From NCBI GenBank assembly GCA_041394985.1, contig JAWLBI010000001.1:3782001-3846000 (forward strand): a stretch of 64,000 bases of DNA. Reading direction: 5' to 3'. This document shows, in pieces, positions 1 to 8,084 of this stretch. Under the pieces are notes generated by a model. The model did not search any database. It worked only from the letters and a program-made list of their open reading frames with translations, and had not been told where the DNA came from. Position numbers and translations under genes: made by a program. Numbering within the stretch: position 1 is the stretch's first letter; each line of letters opens with the position of its first letter. This stretch comes from JAGLON01 sp041394985. Its GTDB lineage: Bacteria; Zixibacteria; MSB-5A5; GN15; JAAZOE01.

Positions 1-2
1 GC

Positions 3-1181
3 CCCCATTTTACGATTGCGAAGAAGCGGACTTTCGAAGACGGCACGGTGGTCCTCCGAACGTCTCTTGACCCCGAGCGGATGTACGAATATATCACGTC
101 ACTGGAAGGGGCGCATGAGGTATCGACATCGATCGTAAATAGTTCCGGGCAGTATCAGCTCGTTAAGCCGCAGGTCGGCAATCCACTGGATTCGTCTCCG
201 TTTATACCGCCAAAGTCGCCCGAACAGGGCATTGCCCAGGCTATAGTCGGGGCGAATACCGTGATATATGCCTATGCGAGTCTGCAGAATACCGATTGGG
301 CGTTGATTGTTCTGCCAATGGTCGAGCCCAGCGCCGGATTTCTATCGGGATATCGGTTGAAAATTCTGGGATTATCCGCAGGGCTCATCGCCATTATTAC
401 GTTCATGGTATTTTACCGGGCCAGACAATTAGTCGAGGCACAAAAGGATGCCGATCGGACGCGGGCGCAGCTCGAGCACGCCGCGAAGTTGGCCTCGATC
501 GGAGAACTGGCCGCCGGTATCGCGCATGAGATAAATAACCCCCTGGCGATAATCAATGAAGAAGCAGGTTTGATGAAGGATTTGATGACGGCCCAATTCG
601 GACCTCCGCCCGATACTACCGAGCAGTTGGAGCATCTGGAAAATATTCGCGAGGCGGTGTTCCGCTGCCGGGATGTGACGCGAAAACTGCTGGGGTTCGT
701 CAGGAAATCGGATATGGATATCTCGCCGCACTTTATCCATGAGATGATCGATAAAGTCGTGGATGGGATTTTGGGCAAAGAGCTGGAAGTATCGAATATT
801 CAAATCGTTCGCGACTATGCGAATGATATCCCGCAAATGCTCACGGATGCCAATCAACTCCAGCAGGTGCTATTGAACCTGCTGAATAATGCCATCGATG
901 CACTCGAGGATAGGCCGGGTACGATTGCCATAACCACCCGCTATGACAAAAAGAAAATTCAGGTATCGATTGCCGACACGGGAATCGGGATGACGCGGGA
1001 ACAGATAGAGAAAATCTTTTTACCGTTTTATACGACGAAAGAGGTCGGCAAGGGTACGGGGCTCGGATTATCGGTGAGTTACGGCATTATCAAGAATATG
1101 GGCGGGAAAATAGAAGCTGAAAGTACGCCCGGCGCGGGGAGTACCTTTACCCTGACATTGCCGGTACACTGTAAGCATTGA
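3..1181 (+). CDS. Sensor histidine kinase (5' end cut by window edge)
   Basis: The reading frame is open to the left edge, so the N-terminus is missing. The visible part begins in an extracytoplasmic sensor region that resembles the end of a dCache domain. One membrane segment follows (about residues 104-122, counting from the GTG at 48), then a short coiled coil and a HisKA domain with phospho-acceptor H160 in AAGIAHEINNP. The HATPase domain shows the N box (LLNLLNNAIDAL), G1 (DTGIGM), F box (FLPFYTTK) and G2 (GKGTGLGLS). No HAMP or PAS domain is visible between membrane and HisKA, and the kinase core is NtrB-like. It is followed on the same strand by a CBS protein, a receiver-transporter fusion and a receiver protein, which are its probable partners. 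The ligand is unknown; regulation of the downstream anion transporter is inferred from context only. Confidence 0.9.
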   Translation, partial: PHFTIAKKRTFEDGTVVLRTSLDPERMYEYITSLEGAHEVSTSIVNSSGQYQLVKPQVGNPLDSSPFIPPKSPEQGIAQAIVGANTVIYAYASLQNTDWALIVLPMVEPSAGFLSGYRLKILGLSAGLIAIITFMVFYRARQLVEAQKDADRTRAQLEHAAKLASIGELAAGIAHEINNPLAIINEEAGLMKDLMTAQFGPPPDTTEQLEHLENIREAVFRCRDVTRKLLGFVRKSDMDISPHFIHEMIDKVVDGILGKELEVSNIQIVRDYANDIPQMLTDANQLQQVLLNLLNNAIDALEDRPGTIAITTRYDKKKIQVSIADTGIGMTREQIEKIFLPFYTTKEVGKGTGLGLSVSYGIIKNMGGKIEAESTPGAGSTFTLTLPVHCKH

Positions 1182-1230
1182 GATAGACAGACAGGTTGTT
1201 TCTGTACTCAGTATCTAAACAGGAGCAGGA

Positions 1231-1800
1231 ATGAATAAAACGCGTGTCAAAGACATCATGGTCCCCCTCGACCGCTATGGGCTGGTCTCCAGTGACGCCA
1301 CGCTTGTCGAAGCGGTACAGGTGTTGCAGGAAGCCCAGAAACGGCGGGATCGTGACCGCATGCCGTTTCGTGCCGTTTTGGTTATAGATGAAAACAAACA
1401 GGTTATCGGAAAACTCGGAGAACTCGCCTTTCTCAAGGCGTTAGAGCCGAGGCGGAGCGTACAGCAGGATGTTCGCCGGATGAAGGATGCCGGCGTCGGC
1501 GAGCATACCATGCAAACGCTGATTAGCCACTATCAGTTTTTTCAGGATGATTTGTCTACGCTGTGCATGCGGGCCAAGGATTACAAGGTCAAAGATGTCA
1601 TGCATCCGATGACTGAAAATATAGACGCGGACGCCATGTTGTGCGAGGCTATCCCGAAGATGATCGCGTGGGATACGCTGTCCGTACTCGTCACCAGTAA
1701 AGGCAAATCGGTCGGGCTTTTGAGGATCTCGGATATTTGTCAGGAAATCGCAACCCAGATGATCGCGCTGTCGCAGGTCGAACCGGACAACAGGGAGTGA
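1231..1800 (+). CDS. Tandem CBS-domain protein
   Basis: This 189-residue soluble protein is built from two CBS motifs, at about residues 5-70 (VKDIMVPLDRYGLVSSDATL, with an inserted charged stretch) and 118-180 (VKDVMHPMTENIDADA). CBS pairs usually bind adenine nucleotides and gate transporters or enzymes. No catalytic domain is attached. The start at 1231 is preceded by AGGAGCAGGA. The stop lies 3 bases before the next start, so it is translationally linked to the receiver-transporter fusion downstream. A role as energy or nucleotide sensor for that transporter is inferred from position only. Confidence 0.85.
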   Translation: MNKTRVKDIMVPLDRYGLVSSDATLVEAVQVLQEAQKRRDRDRMPFRAVLVIDENKQVIGKLGELAFLKALEPRRSVQQDVRRMKDAGVGEHTMQTLISHYQFFQDDLSTLCMRAKDYKVKDVMHPMTENIDADAMLCEAIPKMIAWDTLSVLVTSKGKSVGLLRISDICQEIATQMIALSQVEPDNRE

Positions 1801-1803
1801 ACG

Positions 1804-3837
1804 ATGCCTAAAATTCTGCTTGTGGACGATGAAGACGTTTTCCGGACATCGATGGCGCAGCGTCTCCAGATGCGCGGTTTCGAGACGGTTGACGTAAACA
1901 ACGGCGATGACGCCATTAAGCAGGTCCGCACCGACACGGATATCGATGTCGTCGTGCTGGATCGTAAAATGCCGCATATGGACGGCGAGGAAGTCCTGAA
2001 GGAAATCAGGAACTACCGCCCTGCCCTGCAGGTCATCATGCTGACCGCGCATGCCAGCATGGAATCGGCGATGGAGACAGGGAAGCTGGAGGCATATGCG
2101 TACCTCGAAAAGCCGTGCGAATTCGATGAGCTCGTCAAAGTCATCGAATCGGCTCGGCAGGATAAAGTCCATGTCATGGCCCGGCATGAAATTCCGCATG
2201 TCGAAAAGGGTTCCTTCTGGAACTGGCTGAAGGGGTCGCATAATTCTCGGCCCGGCATAATCCTGCTCGGTTTGTTTATTATGGCGACGTTGATTTTTAT
2301 GCCGTCGCCACAGCGGCTGCTTGATTTACTCTCAGCGGAAAAAACCGGAAATCCGACGGATATAAACCTGGGATATTCCGGGTATTTGAAAATGAAGCCG
2401 GGAGAAACGATACCGGAACATTACAGCAGCAAGTACGGACTCGAGAAATCACAAAAGGACTCGGACGGCAAAAAGATAAAAACACCACTGACGGTGGAAC
2501 AGACTGCGACTCGAGCCAAGGTGATGCTCGGTATTCTGGTCGTCGCAGCCTTATTCTGGGCGACGGGAGCGGTTCCAGTCGGTATAACGGCCTTATTGGT
2601 CGGCGTCGTGATGTATTTCCTGGGAGTTCTCCAGCCGGATGATATTGCACAGGCGTATGCCAAGGATGCCGTTATTTTTATTTTCGGCGTGCTGGCCATG
2701 TCGGTGGCCATAGGTAACACAGGTCTTGACCGGCGAATCGGTCTGCTGTTGCTGGGGCCGGCGAAAAATTTGAAGTTATTGCTGTTTCTGTTTTTGCCGA
2801 TGCTGGGTGTCGCCTGTTCGTTCGTATCCGAGCATGCGTTGATTGCCTTCATTATGCCGCTGTTTATGGTCGTGTACGCGACGACAGTGCGGGCGGCCGG
2901 GGTGCGGCAAGATAAGGCGCTGGCCGGGATGTTCGTCCTGTCGCTGTGTTTTGTCGCCAACTGCGGCGGCCCCGGTTCACCTGCTGCGGGCGGCCGCAAT
3001 GCCGTCATGCTGGGTATTTTATCCGACTACGGTAATGCGCCGACATTCGGCGAGTGGGTGCAGTACGGCCTCCCCTTCGTGCCGGTGATGGCGGTTGTGA
3101 TCGGTCTATACTTCCTCATCGTGTTCGGACGCAGAATTAAAGTAAAATCGCTCAATGTTTCTTCAATCGTCAAGCAGTCGGCTGAGCGTATCGGTCCGAT
3201 GAATAAAAAAGAATATATCACGGCTGCGATACTCGTCGGATTGATTCTCCTCTGGATAACATCCAGCGATATCTTCGGAATGGGCGGCCCGGTGATTCTT
3301 GCGCTGGTGGCGCTGAATTTGTTCCGGGTGCTCAGGTGGAAGGATATCGCCGGAATTCAATGGGAGGTCGTGGCGCTGTATGCCAGTGCGAGCGCTCTCG
3401 GTAAGGGGCTGGCGGTGACTGGGGCAGCGTTATATATTGCGGATGCTTTTGTGAGCATTTTGCCTGATTTCCTGACCAGCGGCGAGGGGCTGGCGATTGC
3501 AACGAGTCTGTTTACAGGGTTGACGACGAATTTCATGAGTGACGGCGCGACGGTATCGGCGATCGGTCCGATTGCGATCCCGATGGCCACGATATCCGGG
3601 ACGCATCCGTGGATGGTCGGTTTGGCTACCGCTTTCGCATCGTCGTTTGCGCATATGCTGATTATAGGAACGCCGAACAATGCCATCGCTTATGCCATGG
3701 CCAAGGATCCGGTGACCGGAGAACAGCTCGTATCGCTGAGTGATTTCTTCAAACACGGCGCAGTGATTCTGGTACTCTCGTTTATCGTTCTCTGGTTCTG
3801 GACGATTATGGGATATTGGCGTTACATCGGATTTTAA
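1804..3837 (+). CDS. Response-regulator receiver fused to DASS/SLC13-type anion symporter
   Basis: Residues 1-120 are a complete receiver domain: acidic pair D8/D9, phospho-acceptor D53 (VVLDRKMP), T81 and K103 are all present. After a linker of about 35 residues, the remaining ~520 residues form a polytopic membrane protein of the divalent anion:sodium symporter (SLC13/DASS) type. The two pseudo-repeat signature regions are recognisable at NCGGPGSPAAGGRNAV and TNFMSDGATVSAIGP, and IIGTPNNAIAYAM matches the family's xxTPxNAI segment. The classical SNT motifs are altered, so the substrate (sulfate, dicarboxylate or another anion) cannot be named. The reading frame is continuous. A GGGAG ribosome site precedes the start, which follows the CBS stop by 3 bases. 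Phosphorylation by the upstream kinase could directly gate transport; this is inference. Confidence 0.85.
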   Translation: MPKILLVDDEDVFRTSMAQRLQMRGFETVDVNNGDDAIKQVRTDTDIDVVVLDRKMPHMDGEEVLKEIRNYRPALQVIMLTAHASMESAMETGKLEAYAYLEKPCEFDELVKVIESARQDKVHVMARHEIPHVEKGSFWNWLKGSHNSRPGIILLGLFIMATLIFMPSPQRLLDLLSAEKTGNPTDINLGYSGYLKMKPGETIPEHYSSKYGLEKSQKDSDGKKIKTPLTVEQTATRAKVMLGILVVAALFWATGAVPVGITALLVGVVMYFLGVLQPDDIAQAYAKDAVIFIFGVLAMSVAIGNTGLDRRIGLLLLGPAKNLKLLLFLFLPMLGVACSFVSEHALIAFIMPLFMVVYATTVRAAGVRQDKALAGMFVLSLCFVANCGGPGSPAAGGRNAVMLGILSDYGNAPTFGEWVQYGLPFVPVMAVVIGLYFLIVFGRRIKVKSLNVSSIVKQSAERIGPMNKKEYITAAILVGLILLWITSSDIFGMGGPVILALVALNLFRVLRWKDIAGIQWEVVALYASASALGKGLAVTGAALYIADAFVSILPDFLTSGEGLAIATSLFTGLTTNFMSDGATVSAIGPIAIPMATISGTHPWMVGLATAFASSFAHMLIIGTPNNAIAYAMAKDPVTGEQLVSLSDFFKHGAVILVLSFIVLWFWTIMGYWRYIGF

Positions 3838-3858
3838 TTATTGACCATAGAGGTTCAC

Positions 3859-4347
3859 ATGTCTAAGAAAATCAAATTGCTCATCGTCGATGATGAAGTC
3901 AAATTCCTCGAATCGATCGCCAAGCGGCTCGAATTGCGGGATTTTGACGTGACTAAAGCCACCAATGGGCAGGAAGCCATCGAGGCGACGCGCATCGATA
4001 AATTCGACCTAGCGCTTCTTGATCTGAAAATGCCGGGAATGAACGGCAAGGAAGTGCTCGAGATTATCAAGAAGGAACACAAGTATCTTGAAGTGATCAT
4101 CCTGACCGGGCATGGATCGATGGATTCGGCGGTCGAATGCACGAAACTCGGCGCTTTCAGTTATCTGCCGAAGCCATATGAGCTGGATAGTCTGATAGAG
4201 GTATTACAGCAGGCATACCAGGCGCGGCTGGAGAAGAAATTCCAGGCGGATCAGGCGCGTATGGACAAGCTGACCAAGCTGGCGACCGGCAACAGCCCGC
4301 TGGGAATATTGCGGGCCATGCGCGAGATCGACGACGACGTTAAATAG
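3859..4347 (+). CDS. Stand-alone response regulator receiver protein
   Basis: This 162-residue protein is a receiver domain (acidic pair in VDDE, phospho-acceptor in ALLDLKMPGMNG, switch T in ILTGHG, K in LPKPY) followed by about 40 charged helical residues and no DNA-binding or enzymatic output. I chose the ATG at 3859 over an upstream TTG at 3841 because AGAGG at 3849-3853 sits 5 bases before it. It is the last gene of the kinase-CBS-transporter operon, 21 bases after the fusion gene. It may act as a phosphate sink or phosphorelay intermediate competing with the receiver fused to the transporter. Confidence 0.88.
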   Translation: MSKKIKLLIVDDEVKFLESIAKRLELRDFDVTKATNGQEAIEATRIDKFDLALLDLKMPGMNGKEVLEIIKKEHKYLEVIILTGHGSMDSAVECTKLGAFSYLPKPYELDSLIEVLQQAYQARLEKKFQADQARMDKLTKLATGNSPLGILRAMREIDDDVK

Positions 4348-4404
4348 CTGTCACCACAGATATCATGAACAAAGGGGAGCTGTTTGCCTTCCGGTGGACG
4401 CTCC

Positions 4405-5520
4405 CTAATTATCCTCGACGGTAAATGTCACGGTCAAATATCCATCTTCGTCTTTAGGGGGAAAATTCGTTTTATAGTGATAGTCTTCTTCCCAGGCTTC
4501 ATTTTTCCATTTTTTGTTATATTTTGTATTATAATTGAAATTGATCGTCGCATCATCCGATCCGTATTTGACAATACGCGCCATGGCGATATCATCCGGA
4601 TGTTTGAAATAATTTCCATTCGTTGAAACGAGATAGTTTTTGCAATGCAACAAATCGAGCAGCTCTTTCGAGATGTTGGCCTTACTGCCATGATGCGGAA
4701 TTTTAAAAGCATCCAGCTCCAGCGGATCTTCCGGCGTTGCCCCCAGTCGCTTCAACGATTCGATCAGTATGTCGATATGGGCATCACCGGATAATAATAA
4801 TCTTCGGCCTTTGTATTCCAGCAGACAAGCGATGCTGGAGCCGTTGGCATCTGAGTTATCCTCGTCAGTTTCCTTTTCCGCCAATTCATCGATATCAATT
4901 GCGCCGAATACTTCGACATCTTTGGGTAATTCCTTATAATCCTCTACACCGTATCCCGGTGCGAGTCCGGCCTCCTGACACTCCTTTTCCCAGTCGTTGA
5001 TGAGCGATTCGAGTCGTTTACGGTCCGGTGATAACAGGGTCAGTTTGATATCACCGATTTGTATTTCATTCTCCTGAGGATCATCGTCGATTTCAACTGC
5101 ATGTCCGCCAAACGAGCCGTTCCAATGCCATCCTTTTTCGAGGATTTTCGTGCTGAGTTCTTCGCCCATTTTGGCGCCGAAGGTTTCGATGTCGTCGTCA
5201 TTATCCGGCGTCTCGATAGCATTTCCCTGCAGATGGTCCCAGGTATTAAACCAGATTTCCCCGACATCAAGTTCTAAGTCATTGTCATCCAGTAATTCGA
5301 CGACACCGTCGATGTGATCGCGGTCGATGTGAGTCGTGATGAACAATTCGAGCCTGTTAATTTCATTATCCTGTAGGTACGCTTTCAGAGCATTCTTATA
5401 TGTCCATGCCCGGCCGCCGTCGATGAGGATATATTTTCTATCATCCTCTTCGCCGTAGGCAATGAGAAGGCAATCGCCTTCCTTGGCGGGAAGCATCGTT
5501 ATTTGCAGTATATCACTCAT
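4405..5520 (-). CDS. ComEC-like metallo-beta-lactamase-fold hydrolase
   Basis: This 371-residue cytoplasmic protein shows the MBL-fold metal motif in its HxDxDH variant (ITTHIDRDHIDG, H64/D66/D68/H69), the bridging Asp in LLLSGDAH (D246) and a late histidine pair in IPHHGSK (H276/H277). This variant is typical of ComEC/Rec2-type MBL domains, whose known or proposed activities are nucleic acid or phosphoester hydrolysis; no ComEC membrane part is present. I chose the ATG at 5520 over the one at 5553 because GGGGGA precedes it and the longer form would overlap the upstream gene. It is the last gene of a four-gene operon with a patatin, a caspase-like protein and an unknown protein. The substrate is unknown. 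Confidence 0.85.
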   Translation of the reverse strand: MSDILQITMLPAKEGDCLLIAYGEEDDRKYILIDGGRAWTYKNALKAYLQDNEINRLELFITTHIDRDHIDGVVELLDDNDLELDVGEIWFNTWDHLQGNAIETPDNDDDIETFGAKMGEELSTKILEKGWHWNGSFGGHAVEIDDDPQENEIQIGDIKLTLLSPDRKRLESLINDWEKECQEAGLAPGYGVEDYKELPKDVEVFGAIDIDELAEKETDEDNSDANGSSIACLLEYKGRRLLLSGDAHIDILIESLKRLGATPEDPLELDAFKIPHHGSKANISKELLDLLHCKNYLVSTNGNYFKHPDDIAMARIVKYGSDDATINFNYNTKYNKKWKNEAWEEDYHYKTNFPPKDEDGYLTVTFTVEDN

Positions 5521-5540
5521 ATGAGTCCCCCGAACTGAGA

Positions 5541-6920
5541 TTACGCTTTCCACTGCTGAGGAAAGGTTAGCGTTAAAAATATCTGGGACGGATCCGCCTG
5601 ATATGCGATGCCCTCTAAGACCTTCAGGCGTTTTATTGCGTTCGCTTCACCTTCGCGGGCGAAATAGCGCATACAATCGATTAGTATCTGTAATCCAAAG
5701 GTAAAGAACGGCAAACCGCGGTCATAGGCTCGCATCAATGCCTCGAAGGCCGCCTTATTGTTGGTTTTTCCTAATTTAAAGAGTAATGCGGCGTTGAGTA
5801 TTGCACCATCAGGCATCCATTCGAACCAGTGGTCGAGATTGTCGATCCAATCCTGCCAATTGTCCGATTTTTCAGAGTAACGATTCCGCTCAAACCCCAT
5901 AATCAATAAATATCCGCCGACTGCCGCAGTAAGGGGATAGGATATTTTATCGAACAGCATTTTGCGTGCTTTACTGAATGTTATCAGGTTTGCGGCCTTT
6001 TGCACCGCTCCCATATTGATATATCCCAGAATCGTATTTATCATCGGATCGGTAATTGTGATGGAGATTCGCGGCACGCCGTAATCGAATTGCTTTTTCA
6101 GGAGCAACTCGACTTCCGCCTGACCACTCGGCGTCGACCACGGAGTCGGCATGCAAATCAGATTCGCCCCTGCCTCGCTGGATTGCAGGAGAAAATGGCG
6201 ATCCAATGGTGTTCCCGGACCAAAGTAATAGTTATCCTGATCCTCTTCGCCCTGTCGCAGAAGGCCGCGATGTCCAAAGCGAAAGAGGGCATAATCATTA
6301 TCCTCGAACGAAGGGTGATCTATCGTACCGTACGGAGTAAACCTGTCTAACGCCGAATCAAGATCAATATCCTCGCAGAACAGACCATATAGGTTATCGA
6401 ACGTTTTATCCTCGGAGAAAATCGCCTTATCCGGCCACTCTTCCGGTTTTACTATCGCAAGTGAAAATCCCTGCCGCGGATGCATTGCCATATCGGCGTA
6501 AGTCCGAGGGGCATCCGCAGGCGCTCCGACAAAACCATTCGTTTCCACAATATCTTCAGCGGCCTTTACCGCTTCCTGCTTAAACTGGCCGGTCAGGGCA
6601 TGGAGGCTTGTCCACTCGTGCGGGCCTTCATGCGGAAGGGTAATTTCCAATTCCGTCGTTTCACCTTCTTTAATATCGAATTGATCGTTTCTGATTTCAC
6701 CGCTGGGCAGCCATGTCTGGAGTATATATTTTCCCGGTTTCGCATCGCGGAGTTCATCGATTTCTTTGGCGTTGTCGCTGGTATAATCATCCAGCGGCAG
6801 CGTAACATGGCTGACGAAGGCAACATTATTGTCTTCATCTATTCGAAAGACATCACCCGACAAACCGAAATCGGAGGCCTTTTTGTTCAGGAGGGCTTTT
6901 GCCAGTAATTTAACTTTCAT
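5541..6920 (-). CDS. Unknown protein of the patatin-caspase-MBL operon
   Basis: I do not recognise a family for these 459 residues. The first ~110 residues look like a beta-rich domain (alternating hydrophobic strands such as KYILQTWLPSG and TTELEITLPHEG). The middle ~170 residues are acidic and rich in aromatic residues and prolines. The last ~170 residues are mainly helical, with repeated Trp/Phe-rich helices (WQDWIDNLDHWFEWMPD), suggesting an alpha-helical repeat scaffold. There is no signal peptide, transmembrane segment or obvious catalytic motif. Its ATG overlaps the caspase gene stop as ATGA, and the MBL gene starts 20 bases after its own stop. Such coupling suggests a dedicated role in the same complex or pathway, possibly as adaptor, sensor or protease substrate (inference). 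Confidence 0.7.
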   Translation of the reverse strand: MKVKLLAKALLNKKASDFGLSGDVFRIDEDNNVAFVSHVTLPLDDYTSDNAKEIDELRDAKPGKYILQTWLPSGEIRNDQFDIKEGETTELEITLPHEGPHEWTSLHALTGQFKQEAVKAAEDIVETNGFVGAPADAPRTYADMAMHPRQGFSLAIVKPEEWPDKAIFSEDKTFDNLYGLFCEDIDLDSALDRFTPYGTIDHPSFEDNDYALFRFGHRGLLRQGEEDQDNYYFGPGTPLDRHFLLQSSEAGANLICMPTPWSTPSGQAEVELLLKKQFDYGVPRISITITDPMINTILGYINMGAVQKAANLITFSKARKMLFDKISYPLTAAVGGYLLIMGFERNRYSEKSDNWQDWIDNLDHWFEWMPDGAILNAALLFKLGKTNNKAAFEALMRAYDRGLPFFTFGLQILIDCMRYFAREGEANAIKRLKVLEGIAYQADPSQIFLTLTFPQQWKA

Positions 6921-8074
6921 GACACCACCTCGATTTCTACGTCCTGATAAGGAGGAAGAATAAAGTAACCCAGCCCTTCCCCTTTTTTCTCCGTGTCTAC
7001 TCTCGCCTCAAAATCATACATCCCTCCGGGCGAGACGAAAACTTGCCAGTCCTCATCTTTGGGCTCACGACTCGAGTATAAGGCGTTGTTTTTCAAACAT
7101 CGCAGCTCGACTTCTTTGTTTTTTGTTTTTGGTTTGCAATAAACCAGAGCCAGCGCCTGAGGTTCATTTTTGAGTTCATGAAACTCGAATATGGAATTGG
7201 TGGCCTCCGGCCTGCTGGAGGCTTCTCCTAACAGACTCAAACCTTTATTTATAGGCGTTAATAATTCGGCCGTACATATGCGCCATTTTTGCTCCGCGTT
7301 TCGTTTATTACTGGCCAGACCATTCAGGGCCTTAATAAGTTCTTCGGTGAAGAAGCTGGGCAGGTCTTTTCGCCCATAGGCGGCCTCTCCTTTTAATGCC
7401 GAGTGATAGACTGCGGTATTCCAGGGAGACGCATAGCGCCTGTTTTTATCGTCCTGTATGATCGGATTCCCGGTATCGGTCGTGCGAGCAGCGATATCGC
7501 ACACTTTGCGGCAGGCATCGACGAAGTACACTTGTTGCGATGCCTTGCATTGAGCCATCCCCTGGAACATGGCCGCAAAATCGAGCGCCCCCTCCATCGG
7601 CTGGAGGTCGTCTTTGCCGTAGTCGGACAACAGAAGTGTCAGCCCGACAAGGCCCCGAGCAACGCCGTGTCCGCAGAAGAAAAATATGGTCATGTTTTCT
7701 TCGCTGTCGTTGCCGTATGTTATCCATTGGCGAACGGCGGATTTGACATTGTCAATCGTAGCTTCGCTCACTTCGACGGGCGCCGCAAGTTTTGCATGCT
7801 GATACGTCACTGGCCCGGCGACATCGGAAATGAGCATCGAAACGGTCGCCAGTGGTTTCTGGGGATTATTGAATTCATCCAGCAACCAGTCGGCGAATTT
7901 GCCGGCTGATATGGGAGGAGAAGATAATTGCCCGAGGCCTCCACTCAGTCTCGTTTCATTGCCGGCGCCGCCGACTAAGTGATCGTACTTGCCAATGCCG
8001 ATGACAATGGCATGGGTAACCGGCTGGCCGGTATTCAGTACATCCTGATTTTTGTAAATAATATGTTCATCCAT
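6917..8074 (-). CDS. Caspase-like (peptidase C14) protein
   Basis: The N-terminal ~290 residues form a caspase/metacaspase-type p20-p10 unit: the first strand is THAIVIGIGKY, catalytic H136 lies in FFFCGHG and catalytic C188 in QVYFVDACRK. Both catalytic residues are present, so the enzyme is probably active as a cysteine endopeptidase. The last ~85 residues look like a separate beta-rich domain. I chose the ATG at 8074, preceded by GAGAGA, over an upstream ATG at 8161 that would run into the patatin gene. The patatin stop lies 10 bases upstream, and the downstream unknown gene overlaps by 4 bases (ATGA). Bacterial caspase homologues often occur in programmed-death or defence loci, where they cleave partner effectors; the substrate here is unknown. 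Confidence 0.88.
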   Translation of the reverse strand: MDEHIIYKNQDVLNTGQPVTHAIVIGIGKYDHLVGGAGNETRLSGGLGQLSSPPISAGKFADWLLDEFNNPQKPLATVSMLISDVAGPVTYQHAKLAAPVEVSEATIDNVKSAVRQWITYGNDSEENMTIFFFCGHGVARGLVGLTLLLSDYGKDDLQPMEGALDFAAMFQGMAQCKASQQVYFVDACRKVCDIAARTTDTGNPIIQDDKNRRYASPWNTAVYHSALKGEAAYGRKDLPSFFTEELIKALNGLASNKRNAEQKWRICTAELLTPINKGLSLLGEASSRPEATNSIFEFHELKNEPQALALVYCKPKTKNKEVELRCLKNNALYSSREPKDEDWQVFVSPGGMYDFEARVDTEKKGEGLGYFILPPYQDVEIEVVS

Positions 8075-8084
8075 TGGCGTTCTC

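Noticed and set aside
4370..4405. Terminator between the convergent receiver and MBL genes
   Set aside because: Only a 6-bp stem (GGGAGC / GCTCCC) with a 19-base loop and no T run could be found.
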